Shown here: piece after piece, positions 36,122 through 48,664 of the stretch
Layout: every line of letters begins with the position of its first letter
How positions within the stretch are numbered: the first letter of the stretch is position 1
Source: Coprinopsis marcescibilis
Lineage: Eukaryota; Basidiomycota; Agaricomycetes; Agaricales; Psathyrellaceae
Assembly (NCBI GenBank): GCA_004369085.1
Contig: ML210197.1
Coordinates: 1 to 64,000 of the forward strand
Reading direction: 5' to 3'
Length of the DNA: 64,000 nt
The notes under the pieces: generated by a model
The model's input: only the letters and a program-made list of their open reading frames with translations
Databases searched by the model: none
What the model was told of the DNA's origin: nothing
Translations under genes and position numbers: made by a program

Positions 36122-39086
36122 ATGCCTCGACCTACAGAAAGGGATTCCCTACTGACTTCAAAACGTTCGAACGACCAAGCAAACACTGGCCCAAAGTCGG
36201 ACCATTGTGATACGGGATCAAAGGGTCTGGGGCCCCAGGAGATTTCGAGCGCTACTCGCCACAGAATTCTAGCTGGAATATGGACGGCAACCTTTCTATC
36301 TGTGAGGCTGGACACGTTTTGATGATATTTGTGGTGCTAACGTTCCCGTAGGCACTGAACCGTGAGCCCCGTTTTCGCTTACGGACTCTGTAACTCAAAA
36401 GCTTCGTGTAAAGAAACCTTGGTGCCCACAAGTAAGTCAAATCTTGTTTGAAGCAAGTACATCGCTGATCCAAAGCAGTGTTGCCATCCATATCGTCCGA
36501 ATTCAACAAGTCAAATCAAGCCAGTTGGCTAGGCACTTCGTGAGTTCCTTCTGTTTAATCTGGAGCACAAAAGTAACCGTAATCTATGGTGTAGTTATCT
36601 CCTCGCAACATGCACGTTCACCCCACTCTATGGACGTCTGAGTAACGTTTTGGGCCGCAGAGGTGCCAATCATACAGCATTGTTGTTCGCAGGTCTCGGT
36701 GTACTATTGTGTGGACTTTCGAAGAACATGGAAACCCTAATTCTTGCAAGATTCGTGCGCACGGCCTGTTGATAAAGGAAGTGTTTCGCGCCCTAACGAT
36801 CACTCGCACAGCTCTCTGGTATCGGCGGAGGAGGGCTAATGACAACATCCTCGTGAGTTTCATCTACAGGACAATACAAAGCCACGTTATAAAACTGATC
36901 CGGCTCGCAGAATTATCGTTAGCGATATGTATAGCCTGCGGGTAAGCACCTTCCTTGGGTTAGAGCCCAGCAACTGTGTTAAGACTTTCTGACGCGGCCA
37001 TCAGAGTCGAGGATTGACGCAAGGTGTCCAGAGCGTATTTGGAGGTGTAAGATTGTTTATATCCCATCTTACCGCATTGCTGACGCCGAGATTGCATTTA
37101 TGTAGTTGGGTATGGGCTTCGGTGGACCTTTGGGCGGGTTGATTACGGACTGGTGCGATTTTCATTTTGCTTTAGGGTGATCCGACTGAAGGTATCGGGA
37201 CGTTCACAGGCTTGGGTGGAGATGGGCTTTCTTGATCCAACTGCCTGTGTTCGCGCTTTCATACGTTCTTACGAGCATGAACCTCGACTATGTCACCGAG
37301 GTGAGCAAACCTTTTTCACGCGTCTTAGCACCTACCAACATTCGCTTCAGGGCAAGGGAAAGAGCACCAAAGATATCCTGAAGCGCATTGACTACGGAGG
37401 TAGTGCAACTTTGATGATGGCGGTCAGTATCCGAAGAAACGTTTGACTCGTTATTACCCATCTGACTCAGCGATTTCTGCGCCGGTTAGGTCGGCTCATG
37501 TCTTGTATTCCTTAGTGCGAAGTATAACGAAGGATTGGAGGTATTTTGCCATCGAACCTCTCGAAACCTTGAGGTATCTAATCAAACTATTCGTCAGTGG
37601 ACCCATCCATCCGTCATGATATCCGCAGTCTTGGCTGGTGTTTTCTTTGTGCTTTTCGTTGTCATCGAGATATATGTGGCACCAGAGCCTGTCTTAGCCC
37701 CATATCTGCTGAAACAGAAGATCCCTGTTCTCGTGGGGATTTCGAACTTCTTGGTCGCGACTTGTAATTTTTCGATCATGTATTTCTTGCCCATGTGGTT
37801 CCAAACTGTGGTAATCCAGAGGGCCTCTATTGCCGGTGAGTCTGACTGACCATAGCCTCTTTTGGATGATGTGATCATCATGGAATCATTCACAGGTCTA
37901 CATTTGTTACCCAATAGTATCTCGATGTCTACTGGTTCCCTTTTCGCAGGATGGATCATGCACGTAACGGGTCGGTATAAGATGATTAATCTCATCTTTG
38001 GTATCTTGCCGTTTGTTGGAGCAGTGCTCACCTACCGACTGGAAGAAGATTCGGGCTGGTTCCTTTCCTGGTTCAGCATCGTCAGTCCTCTCGTCCTCTC
38101 CTGTTCCGAGTTTGACCCCTAACTGCCGGACTTGTAGGTTCCGTCAGGTTTCGGGAACGCTGTGGTCCTCCAAACGATGCTGAGTTGGTTAACTTCAATT
38201 TCTTGACCATTGTGGCTGGTTTTGATCTGTATTTTATCCTTCAGTTGCGTTACTCGTCCATCTACCTGGTTGGTGATACCTACCAACATTTGTTCTGATA
38301 TTGATATATTTATCCAGAGAGCTCTATGGCGGTGGGTACAGGATTCGGACAGCTCTTCCGGGGGATTGGTAGGTCTCTTGGCGCCTTCCCGTTTGCCTAG
38401 CTATTGATCTGATTATTCAAGGTCAAGTTGGAGGTGTTGCTGTATCATCGGCTCTTTTCCAGTCCAGACTCGATGCTGAGTTGAGAAAGCGGATTACAGG
38501 TCCAGACGCCTCTGATGCAAGTGCTTTCTTCGCCCTCATCGTTTCGGGAACGTTTTATTGACTTTATGGAAATGCTCTTAGATAATCACCCGAATTCGTC
38601 AAAACGCTCGACTGGTTGCGACTCTGCCCCCAGATCTGAAGGCTGCGGCGCAGGAATCATACAAGCAGGGTCTGAAATCAGTCTTTTTATTTGCTGCTTG
38701 CATGACTCTACTTGCCTACCTCGTCCGCCTCCCGGTAAGCAGCAAAACTACTATTGAGCTTCCTTGTAATCTGACCTCAGTCCATTTTCTCCGCATTTTA
38801 GATCCCTGATAAGCAGCTCGAAAACAGCCCGAAACACGGTCACAGGACTCACGGGGTGACTTCCCCTTCGGAAAGCGTTACAGTTGCTATTGTGTCGCCT
38901 TCATCAAGCTCAATGGTATCACTTAATGTGGGTGTAAACAGGGAGGGCGATGAAGACGAAGAGTTCGATGATGATGAGGAGCAATTCCTCATTAAGAATC
39001 GGAATCCTAAACGTCGCGTGTCGACCTATGACACAGAGGATGAGGTTGCAGATCCTGATGCGAACTACGGGACACCGCACGCCTGA
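36122..39086 (+). CDS. MFS transporter, DHA2/vacuolar basic amino acid type
   Basis: Fourteen-helix-type major facilitator related to S. pombe Fnx1 and yeast Vba proteins, which move basic amino acids or drugs across the vacuolar membrane. The N terminus (ERDSLLTSKRS) is polar with a dileucine-like sorting motif. Splicing reconstructs family landmarks: LVPT then LPSISSEFNKSNQASWLGTS, YLLATCTFTPLYGRLSNVLG, LLFAGLGVLLCGLSKNMETL, SGIGGGGLMTTSS, RGLTQGVQSVFGG, GMGFGGPLGGLITDWLGWRW and LHLLPNSISMSTGSLFAGWI. About a dozen small exons are needed in the first half, all with canonical sites. The C-terminal tail is long and acidic (EGDEDEEFDDDEEQF), ending at 39086. It is not closely related to the two DHA1-like genes at the left. 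Vacuolar location is inferred from family and motif. Confidence 0.88.
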
Positions 39087-40487
39087 TCGCGCTGTTAAAA
39101 CTCAACAACCTTTCCTAGTTAGATACCAGATGCTACATAGTGCCAGTCCCAAGGGGATGATTATACGCTGTTAGGATTGAGCCCCACGTGTAACATGCCT
39201 ACTATGTGCACGCTTCTGTTCGACTGAATCATTCCGTCTTGCTTTCGAAGCACAATCCGGGATCATCTGTTAAAGTTCCGGAATCAAGACTAAGGGGCTT
39301 CTGCAGTGTCTAAGGGAGACTCGGGGAAAAGTTCCATCGGGAGTTCTCAATACATACCGGGAAGGAAATTGAATCGGATCTTCACTGCGGGAAATTGGGG
39401 AATTATATGGTCAGGTGAATCTTGCATTGTAGGCTATGGCACTCACAGGTCTCTACCGTCACCGACAAGCGTTTGGCTCTGGCGAGGAGATCAAAAACTT
39501 AAGCGTATGACAACGCCGATCGTACTACTTCCGCTGTTCGGTCAAGTTTGGCCAATGCTGAAGTGTGTGGTGGCATACAGCCTTTCTAGCTGTGAAAGGC
39601 GCTGGTCGTAGATCCTTTGGAAATCATCGGCGGCCTTCCGTTTCCACGAGCCATGCGCACGCCACAAAGCTGGTAAAAGGAGGCAACAGCTCAGACCAGG
39701 TGGTTTCATGATTGGTACCGTATGTGATGGCATGCTGTGTCGAACGCTTCATGAGTGTTGTGCAGGGATCCCCTGCTGTCGTACCAGGTTGCGACAAGCT
39801 CAATGCAGATACAGTGCTACGGTCACGACGTCGGTGGAAGTTAGGGAGAGTTCTAAAGGCTCATGTATATTAGTTTCTTGGAGTATCATAAATATGATTT
39901 GTTTGGAACAGTAAATCAGACCAATCTTCATCAACCGGACAGCCGCCGAGTTTTTATATGACCGTGGCCTCGGCCGGTTGAAACTTGAAAGTTCGACTGG
40001 ACCGTGGATGGATGTACCGGAGATTCAACTAGGTATGGCTATCTACGAGTCTGGGGGGTTTATGGAGCCAAGAAGTTAGCAAAGCTAGGGGAACTCATAC
40101 ATTATCATTTCAATATCAGTTTCTGTCACTCTTGATCAGCGCTTTCATTTCCATGGTAAGGCTTCTATTTCTGGAATTTCAAAGCATTATAAATTGGGCG
40201 CTTAGGCGCCTCGGAGCTAAGATTGCTCTAACTCAAGGGGCTGTATCCGCAAATTCTATGTTTTCTTTCAACTGCTATCTGCTCCTCTGAAGAGAAAGCC
40301 ACTACTAGCAGCCTTGTTCATGTTCAAGTTGATCTTGTTGTTGTTGTTACTCATGCACTGCTGCCGAGATCAAAATCAACTAGGTCACGTGACTTCGACG
40401 TCGTGATCGTCGTTGCGCACGGACACCGCTGGTCGTTGTCCTCGCCCTGCCACCATTGTATTCTGTGCGACCTCGCTGTTCGCGACG
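39087..40487. other. Intergenic region
   Basis: No gene supported. The longest frame (39306-39611) begins with GTG and has no domain. A short CTTGTTGTTG repeat tract is near 40331. The right end is the shugoshin promoter. Confidence 0.4.
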
Positions 40488-42436
40488 ATGAGCAGGCGAG
40501 AGTCGCGCGCATCTCTTGGTGCGCGGCAGAATGATGCTCTATATGAATTTGAAGCCTGTAAGCGCTTACTCTTTTACCCGCCTGACCTGAAAACTGACTG
40601 TGGCAACTGGATAGTTAAGAAGAAATTTCTGCTCGCTAACAAGCATATCACGAAGTATGTATGCTAATTGTAGACCTTGCAGTGTATACTTATCAGATTA
40701 TGCCATTTTAGGCTCAATTCGACACTGAGTGTCCGGATTGAGGAGCTGAACGCTCAAATCCACGCCTTGAATGTGGAGAATTTGCGATTGCGGACCTCTG
40801 AAATTCAACTCACTTCTGAGCTTAAGCGGGAGCGAGAGAAGACGCGAAAGATTATGACCGACACAGAAGCTGCGGTAAGCATCGAATCATCTGAAGTAAA
40901 GAGGAGGTACTGACGGTTTCGTCCTGGCAGACGCTTGCGCTAACGAGACACCTGAATTACCTCCGCACGACAATGGATATCCCAGAGGGAACACGGCATC
41001 CACAAACTCCGCCTTCACCCAAAGCCCGACGGCGACCAACAGACAACAACGCTAGTGGCAGCCCAACTTCCCCCCAAGGCATGAGAATTGCAAGACCTCC
41101 GACAATACCTGGAATATTTGAGGAAGATGAACCCATCAGCGTCGGCCGACGCTCACCATTTGGCGAAGCACCCCTCCCCACACCACCTAAACGAAAATCC
41201 AAATCCCAGCGTCGTCTGTCAGCGTCCAACCTTCCACTTCCCACAAACCGTGTAGGATCCCCGACGCTTGGTGTTTCAGGCGAGCGAGGTAACGTGGTAC
41301 ACATGGACCTGAGTGTTGCTCTGACCGCGTCAAACGCTTCGGGGGCGTTTCCGAAACGCAAGACTATCCGAAGGCAAAGCGGGCTGGTGACTATCGGTAC
41401 GACGGAATCTGAGTCGTCGTTGCCCGTCCCGAGGCCACCGAGTCCTGCTTTTGGAAGTCCTGAACGGGGGATCGGGGCCAGGTTAGCGGAGGAGATTGTG
41501 ATTGCCGATGAGGAGGACGTTGTTCTCGACATCCTAACAGACCGTCATGCGGAGAAGTGGGAGAGGAGGAATAAGAAGATTACCTCGGAAGAAGAAGAAG
41601 GTCCGCCTGCTCCGCCGAAGGATCGGAAGAGAAGACGGGAGGGAGATGATACGGCGGTTGTGACGGTCGATGCGATTACGTCCAAACCCAAGAGCAGGAT
41701 AGCCCTGCAGCCTATCGATAACACTGGTGCGTGTTCGCCACATCCCATTGGATCGATTCTAACTCTCGTGCAGTTTTCGAGCAGGTCGAAGAACCGCCAT
41801 CATCGAAACAGTTCCTTGCCCCTTTGATTGACTCGCCGAGTCCTGCCGCACCCACTACACCTGAACCTGAAAGCTCCAATGGTAGGGAAAGGAGAGCGAG
41901 AAAGAGCGTCGTAAGCTACGCTGAACCGAGTCTCAAAGTGTGCGTATTGGACTTCTCCCTCCTTTATGTGCTTATCATGCTCATTGGTATTTAGTAAGAT
42001 GCGCAAACCCGATGGGGCCACGACTTCCGAACCCAAGAAGAAACGCACGTCAACGGCTACAAACTCAAAACATCGAGAACAGTCACCTACCGAATCTCAA
42101 CCAGATCATCCGCCAGAGAGGCGGTCATCGTTTGAGAAACCTTCTCAACTACCTGTCTGGAGCGGAGTGGAAACCACCAATTATCCGGAACCTTTTGCCC
42201 CCAATCGTAAATCTACCACAGAGGATGCTGTGACGGGATTAAAAAGGCGGAAATCGCGCCCACCGGTGTACAATCTCGTCGATGAGGACGAGGACAGCGA
42301 TGGTGGAGAGGCGGATGGCGAGTACGTCCCTCCAAGCGCAAAGAAGTGGAATAATGTTAACGTTGAAGGACGGAGGAAGACTGGGAAGCTTGCTGATGGA
42401 GATGGAGAAGTAAGGCGACACAGTATAGCTGTTTAG
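40488..42436 (+). CDS. sgo1: Shugoshin
   Basis: Centromeric protector of cohesin, which recruits PP2A to shield Rec8/Scc1 and helps sense tension. ATG 40488 starts MSRRESRASLGARQNDALYE. Two introns then assemble the N-terminal coiled coil FKKKFLLANKHITKLNSTLS, VRIEELNAQIHALNVENLRL and SELKREREKTRKI, which is the shugoshin N-terminal domain (dimerisation and PP2A binding). A long disordered, Pro/Ser-rich middle carries several SP/TP sites (TPPSPKARRR, GSPTLGVSGE). Near the C terminus, GRERRARKSVVSYAEPSLKV joined over an intron to KMRKPDG is the conserved SGO basic motif that binds phosphorylated histone H2A. The protein ends GEVRRHSIAV with TAG at 42434-42436. Only one shugoshin gene is visible in the window. 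Confidence 0.93.
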
Positions 42437-43154
42437 TCGTCGGTGTGACCAGGGTCGACTCTCACTACTTCTGTTTCTTAATGGCATGGGAGGTATCGAC
42501 TTGTTTTACGATTTTCATGATCATCATAATATTTTGCAAGCAACGGTCACATTTTTTTTTATCATTGCTTTCATCCATCTTTATTTCCTCGTATCATGTC
42601 ATTGTGAATTATTACAAGTAATCAGTAGTTGTAGATATAGTTCATTTCCTGCTAAGTAAATCAAAGCCTGGCCGCGCTATTGCATCGTGTGGGGTCCGAA
42701 CTTGCGATCAACTGGAGGTTGGTTGTTTACACAGCGAACGGCCCCTCTTGATGACCTTTTGTCCTCGTACGCGCATGGTTCAGTTCAAATTTGCCTTGGT
42801 CTCATTCAAGTGTGTCTGCGGGGTATTCTGTATGATAATAAAAAAAATAGTCTTGAACTAAGGTACCTATACAAATCAAACACAACACCATGTCCGATTC
42901 TAAGCATGTTTCGTTTGTGAAAATTTTAATGCGTTTACAACAGGCATTTTAGGGTTTCCGACAACTTTCGACCATTGGTCCGTGGTGGAGAAGGGTATAA
43001 TATGGATGTCCCATCCTTGTGATATTGCCCCCTATCGACCCCGGGTCGTGCCGGGCCCCAACTTTACCCGCAGGTTGAAGCCGACTCCCATGTCTAGCGG
43101 GGACTCGAAGAGCAGCGAGCAGGCCAATATCGCCTTTGATTTCTTACCATCACC
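42437..43154. other. Intergenic region
   Basis: It contains the shugoshin 3' UTR, a run of T at about 42550 and AT-rich sequence, then the promoter of the dehydrogenase. No gene is supported. Confidence 0.4.
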
Positions 43155-44187
43155 ATGAAGATTGCAAACAGAACATTTCTCGTGTCTGGCGGGTGGGGGG
43201 TTTCTTCTGTTTTGCATTAGCATATGTGGCTGACAATGGGCAGATCCTCTGGTTTAGGAGAAGCCACTGTCAAGGATTTACTGGCACAAGATGGATATGT
43301 CGCAATTCTGGACCGCTCTCCTCCTTCTGATGAACTCAAGTCTTCACCGAGAGTCCGTTATTACGCGGTGGACATTACACAACTCCAGCAGATCGACGAC
43401 GCTGTCGAGAAGACAGCTGTGTGGACCAAGGAAACAGGGGCAGCTCTGGGTGGGGTAATTAACTGTGCTGGTGTCGGGGTAGCTGCGAAGATCATTGATG
43501 CGAAGAACGAGCCTCATTCTTTGGAACTGTGGGACTTTGCCATCGCAGTCAATTTGACTGGCTCATTCAACTTGACCAGATTGGCTCTCAAGCATCTTGT
43601 CAAGGTGGACCCAGAACAGGGTCCGGACGGGGAGCGTGGTGTGGTTATCTTCGTGGCTAGTGCTGCCGCGGTGAGTTGTTTTCTTGTCTCATTTCTGAGT
43701 CAAGACGGATTGGCTCCTCAACGCGTTTTGAGATCCTCGGAAACCGTGCTCGGCCTCACTAACCAGATTTAATTTCGGTAAATTAGCCTTGCGTTGGAAA
43801 CGTTTGCCCTTTCATCTTTTTTTAACTTGATTCAAGACAATAGCTGATAGTTATCGTATGTTCTAGTTTGAGGGTCAGCCAGGGCAGACAGCCTACGCAG
43901 CGTCGAAAGGTGCCCTTAGATCCATGACACTGCCGATGGCCAGGGACCTATCGCGTCACGGAGTCCGGGTCATTACCATTGCCCCGGGTGTGTTCGACAG
44001 CAGCATGACAGCCAACTTTGCTGCCAAGACTAGGAAAAATCTGGAAACAGAGGGTATCATTTACCCTCGTCGATTTGGACAGCCATCTGAGTTTGCCAGG
44101 ACAATCAGATGGATTTTGGACACGCCCTATGTCAATGGAGAGACGATTAGGCTCAGCGGTGCTGGTCGACTCCCTGGAAAGCTTTGA
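43155..44187 (+). CDS. Short-chain dehydrogenase, HSD10/3-hydroxyacyl-CoA dehydrogenase type 2-like
   Basis: NAD-dependent SDR enzyme, probably acting on short-chain 3-hydroxyacyl-CoA in mitochondria by analogy with HSD17B10. ATG 43155 starts MKIANRTFLVSGG; intron 43193-43243 brings in SSGLGEATVKDLL, completing the nucleotide-binding T/S-G-x3-G-x-G loop. The cofactor region includes YVAILDRSPP and the NCAGVGVA (NNAG-like) motif. A larger intron from 43672 to about 43866 separates IFVASAAA from FEGQPGQTAYAASKGAL, which carries the catalytic Ser/Tyr-x3-Lys set. The tail PMARDLSRHGVRVITIAPGV and RFGQPSEFARTIRWI is typical of HSD10. The protein ends LPGKL at 44187. No clear mitochondrial presequence is visible, so location is open. 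Confidence 0.9.
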
Positions 44188-45525
44188 AGACATGTACGTA
44201 ACATGTGCCTACTAGTTCCTCTGCCAATTTATGCCTTTATATCACTTTAATTCCGCTGCTTCAGTTTTGGCCGGTTTATGCTCGAGATTTCATTTGGATC
44301 TTGCTTTAGGATCGCGGGGTTGTGTCAAAATATTTTCAGATCTGCAATGGATCTTAACCACGAGGTAAATCCGCTCGGACAAACCTCTGCAAGGTCGTTG
44401 CAGTGCATAGCCGCGGTGTCTTGAAGAGCCATCGCACCGAGGTAAATTTATAGAACGAAGGTTATCATTGGGGTAATCCTGATCGGAAGATCGTGTCTCC
44501 AGGCCAATTAGCAAGACATTGTTCCCAGATGGCTGCGTGTTCAATCTTCTTTGTGGTACGTCTCAAGTTCATATCATTTTTTCGTTAGCTGAACTTTCTG
44601 TGACAAGTACATTGAACCCTGCAACCGTCACGCAAACGCCCCAAGGTCACAAGGCTGGATCTGGTAAGCAGCTTTACAAGACCCCCACTCATATTTCACA
44701 CAGTTAATGTATGTAGTGTCGTAAAATGGGCACGATGCAGGCCATGTTCCTGACTTTCGTTCAATTCCGCAAACCACTGAAGCTTTAAGGCTAATTATTA
44801 CTCATTCTGAATTCACTCGTGACTCCGCCCGTGCAGGCACCATCTGGCATCTGGAAAGTGAGACTCATTCCGAGTCGCATCCGACTCACTCGAGTTTTGA
44901 TCGGTTGTTCTGCTCCCTGCGATGATGTGTCGGTATGTCGACTTGCTCTAATCAGGAAACGCGCCTTCGAGTGGAGCTCGGCAGCTGGCTACATCACTGA
45001 TCGCGTTTTGTCGGGCGTGTGGTAGGTACGCCTGCCCACGCATGAAGTACGGTTTCATGTTTACTTTTTTGATCCTTGTCTGACATGACAATCACTCGTG
45101 TCAAGTCAGGATTCTCTCGCCTCGACGTCTACTTAAAGGCCACCAGTCTGGGACAGGTTCTCATCCTGCACCCGCAACTCTACCCTCGCCGACACAGTCA
45201 TCACTAGATCCGGCTAGCTGCCCTCCGAGTCGTCTCCACCGCCCGCGCCCCCCGCAGCATTCATAAGTGGATTCAGTCAATCCATCTGCGGCGTTTTTAA
45301 CTTTCCGACAAAATGGGATCAGGGACACAGCCATTGTGGTTGTCTTTGAAACACATCAGGCACAAGCTATTTTTTGGTGAGGGCCCATCGCACCGACAAG
45401 CCCATGGACGAAACAGGTTTAAAAGGACGACATGTGTTCGGAGTGAATACTTGCCCCTCCTGTCATCCCGTCCCCTTAGCCGTCCCTTGCATTCGTCTCG
45501 TCCCCGCCGCCCACCTGCCGCAGTC
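44188..45525. other. Intergenic region
   Basis: No gene is supported. Frames on either strand are short, and none has an ATG with a domain or exon chain. The last 400 nt are C-rich leader-like sequence before the next gene. Confidence 0.4.
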
Positions 45526-46273
45526 ATGTCCACCGAAGCCGCTCTATCTACACGCGAGTCATTCAACGAGTCTCAGGAGACTCTCATCGACATCGGGCCA
45601 CTGTCGCTGAAATTCAACCGGAAGAGCGTAACGAATGCTACAATTTACTCCTCAGCCCTTCCTGTCTACAAAATCACCACAACCAAGGATGGCTCCCAGA
45701 CCGACATCTTCGATGTGCTGGGCTCAGAAACTCGCATCGCCACCATCAAGCGTCGAGAGTTCTTGCCCGATGTCATCAAGTATCGGAATAGGACAATGGC
45801 GAATGTTGTTAAAATTAATAACTGGTTGAAACACGAGAAGTTGGAGGGTAATGCGTAAGTCCTTTATGCTAATCTGGTCTTGCTCGTCGTTGCCGACTCT
45901 CATGTTGTCCTGTAGCACCGGCGTTTGCTTTGACTCTTCCAGTGGTCCTATGGCATGGAAGTACGGAGAGCAAGAGCGATACAGGATGGCTGTAAGTGAC
46001 TTATTCAGACCAATGTGAAACGCTCCGGCTGATGACATGGTTCGCATCCAGTTGTACAAGGACAAAGACTTCGACCATCCCATCGCATATCTTGATACTT
46101 CGCAATCCAGCGTCCCAATTCGCCTTGTGATCACTTCCGGGTATCAGGATCTCGTAGAAGACATCCTGCTATCGGCCCTGATTCTGGAGCACAAGCTCAA
46201 GATGTTTGAGCGCATGAAAAAGCACGACTTGTTGTATGGCCCCATTCTCGGATCTTTGATTTCCTTCAAGTAA
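45526..46273 (+). CDS. DUF6593-like conserved basidiomycete protein
   Basis: Small intracellular protein with a tubby-like beta layout common in agaricomycetes and of unknown function. ATG 45526 starts MSTEAALSTRESFNES. Conserved stretches are PLSLKFNRKSVTNATIY, LPVYKITTTKDG, TDIFDVLGSETRIATIKRR and INNWLKHEKLEGN. After the first intron (about 45857-45915) comes GPMAWKYGEQERYRMA, and after the second (about 45991-46050) LYKDKDFDHPIAYLDTSQSS and YQDLVEDILLSALILEHKLK. Both introns have GTAAGT donors and the frame is exact. The stop is TAA 46271-46273. The upstream frame from 45313 has an ATG but encodes an unrelated sequence and is not used. It is a distant relative of the protein at 22429-23208. 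Confidence 0.82.
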
Positions 46274-48664
46274 TAGGTGTTGTATTCTTCGTCTGTGATC
46301 ATGACCCATTTTCGTTTCCGTCTTTGCATAAGGCTATTGTATTTATTTCTGCCCACTATAATCTCCCATGCATTGTTTCGTATATAGCATTTACTGGTGA
46401 TATTTCAAACGTATGTTCAATCATCTTAACCGTTGTATCATAGATGTACCTATAGTTCGTTTATAAAGTTAGAGCGTTATAATTATATATTTGTATCTAC
46501 ATATATGTATATAATACGTTATATATTTGTCCCTACGTGGAGAACATAATTGATTTCCGCTGCTACAGTGAGCGCTCGTTACGTTCAATGTGGATGCAGG
46601 TCCTCAGGAAATAGCCTTTCAGGAGGCACGGAGTATTGAATTACTTCTGTGACGCTCTGACGGTGTACCGCCAAGTGAGCGCCATGGTGGACATGGGGTA
46701 AGTTGAGGACTTACCTGAGTTCATCAAGGTGACTAATGATACGTATCTTCAATACCCTTGATATCGTGCAGCCTTGACCACATGTCCAATTGATTTTTCC
46801 ATTTAATTCTCAGGAGAGCATACTTACACCCAGGAGAGCCCGAAATGTTAACGTTTCATCACTCAATTCTCCCGCCTTATTCTTATTCTTGAGTGATTCG
46901 CCACAGAGGTGAACTACGAGTAGGGAGCAGACTAGACTAATTGTGGACTTCTTCCACATGTTGCCTGGAGGTGAGATAGAACGATGTCTGTTCAAATTAA
47001 ATACCTAGGCTGTGTTGGGTATCACAGATCTGCCATGAGCTCGATGTACTATACAACCTCTGACTTGGTGAAATCGCCCCATGCCGCCAAGATCAGGTGC
47101 CCCGAAATGTCTCTGGCGCGCTAAACGCACAACTCGGGTGTCTCAAAACTAAAACTACTGCGGTCATTGAATGAACATATCATTGTTGTAACATAATGCA
47201 GTGCTTTAAGTCTGCAGAACTACGAGAATACACTCTTCACCAAGAGAAAGTAGCTATAGATCTATACGCGACATGTGAATCCGAACAGGATTCGTTGCCG
47301 TCAAAGCTTCAGATTTGAGACCCGTGGAGAGTACACTGAGGAGGTGCCAGTGAAGTACGTCTAGACGTATTTTAGTACATTCATCAAGACAACGGATGTA
47401 CGATATATATTATACGTGATGTGTTGTATGAATGTGTGCTTTGCGTTGATTTGTAGATAAATGCACTGCGCCTCGAGGCGTCTTCGGTCTGCCACATCGC
47501 CCACGTATCTAATGTGGTAAGAATCGAAGAGCTTTACCACTATGTAGTTGGAAAGATTAGATACCTTGTGAGTAGCATGGCGATACTAGTTCCGTCTGTT
47601 CGAAGAAGGCCAAATATGTCGTGGAAGGCGTCTTGCTGGCAGATAGACCTCCCAGTTCATTCTTCAGCTTATCTACTATCACTAGGTCGATGAGTAAAGC
47701 GAGAGGATGAATGTTTTGCGGCTCCTGTTAGGCACACCTAATACGTCAGGGCTCGGGACTCACTGTGCGACAGTCCCGCAGCGCAGCCAAAACTCGGTTA
47801 AGAGCGTGACTGAGCTGAGGTGGGCTTACCTGACGCTGCGGTATGTGTCCAGGCGTTCACAGCTACTGTCAAGCTTGCTTCGACTTGATATATTTCAGCG
47901 GTGATTGAATGACCGCAGTGCACTCCCAGCCGTTTCATATCTGTCATACATCCCGCGGGTGTGACTTCAAAGTTACAACATTAAGGTTGCCTTTTCGTTT
48001 TCATGTTCCTTTCGTTGACATCGACTGAACTGTCGACTCAGGAACATACATACTGTGACACAAGGTAACTAGACGCTGATACAGCCTTTCATTGGATTTC
48101 CAACATATCACATCAAGGAGACTCGAACCGTGTCAAAGAGACTCGGACCACCCCTCCGAGCTGTCGTGATACTATGCTGCAGTGGACACAGTGGGTGTGG
48201 AAATAGAAGCCGCTAATGAGTTTGCAGTTCGGTCCAGTATGCTGTGATACTATTATGGTGTATATCACCTCCATTGCATGTATCGGAGGTCACCGAGTCG
48301 CGCGATGTATGTCTAGTGAATGGTAACTACATAGATAACTTTGGACCCCATTCTGAAAACCTCGCGACGTTGATAACCATCGAACAGCCATCCGGTGCTT
48401 GTTGGCCCTCGACAGGACAGCGTCTCAGAAACCTTTGATTCTCATCCTCATAGTGACTTGCAGAATTGTCTACAAGTGATCCTTTGCAGTGTGCATCGAG
48501 AGTCCTAAGGAAACGGAGTAGTCATGGACGCGACATTGGATCTGCGGAGAGGACAAAGTAGATTGATGGTAAAATTTTCCGTACAGATCGGGAAAAGCAG
48601 AACTGACGAAGAAAGATGGTAGGATAGGTACACATAGCACTCATGACAGAGTTAAAGGGAAATG
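46274..48664. other. Long intergenic region with AT-rich tract
   Basis: About 2.4 kb with a strongly AT-rich stretch near 46440-46540 just after the DUF6593-like gene. Apart from the tentative small secreted gene at 46630-46995, nothing coding is supported. Confidence 0.4.
46630..46995 (-). CDS. Tentative small secreted protein
   Basis: On the minus strand an ATG at 46995 (or 46959, giving MWKKSTISLVCSLLVVHLCG) starts a 61-codon frame with a convincing signal-peptide-like hydrophobic core followed by a charged stretch (ESLKNKNKAGELSDETL). A GTAAGT donor after RALLG could join, via an intron of about 118 nt ending GAACTCAG, to a short exon reading VSPQLTPCPPWRSLGG with stop near 46630. No family is recognised. 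The exon junction is a guess, and the unspliced frame ends at 46810. Confidence 0.28.

Noticed and set aside
46440..46560. AT-rich tract as a possible replication origin or centromere fragment
   Set aside because: It is only about 100 bp, lies right after a gene's 3' end and has no repeat structure; an ordinary 3' flank explains it.
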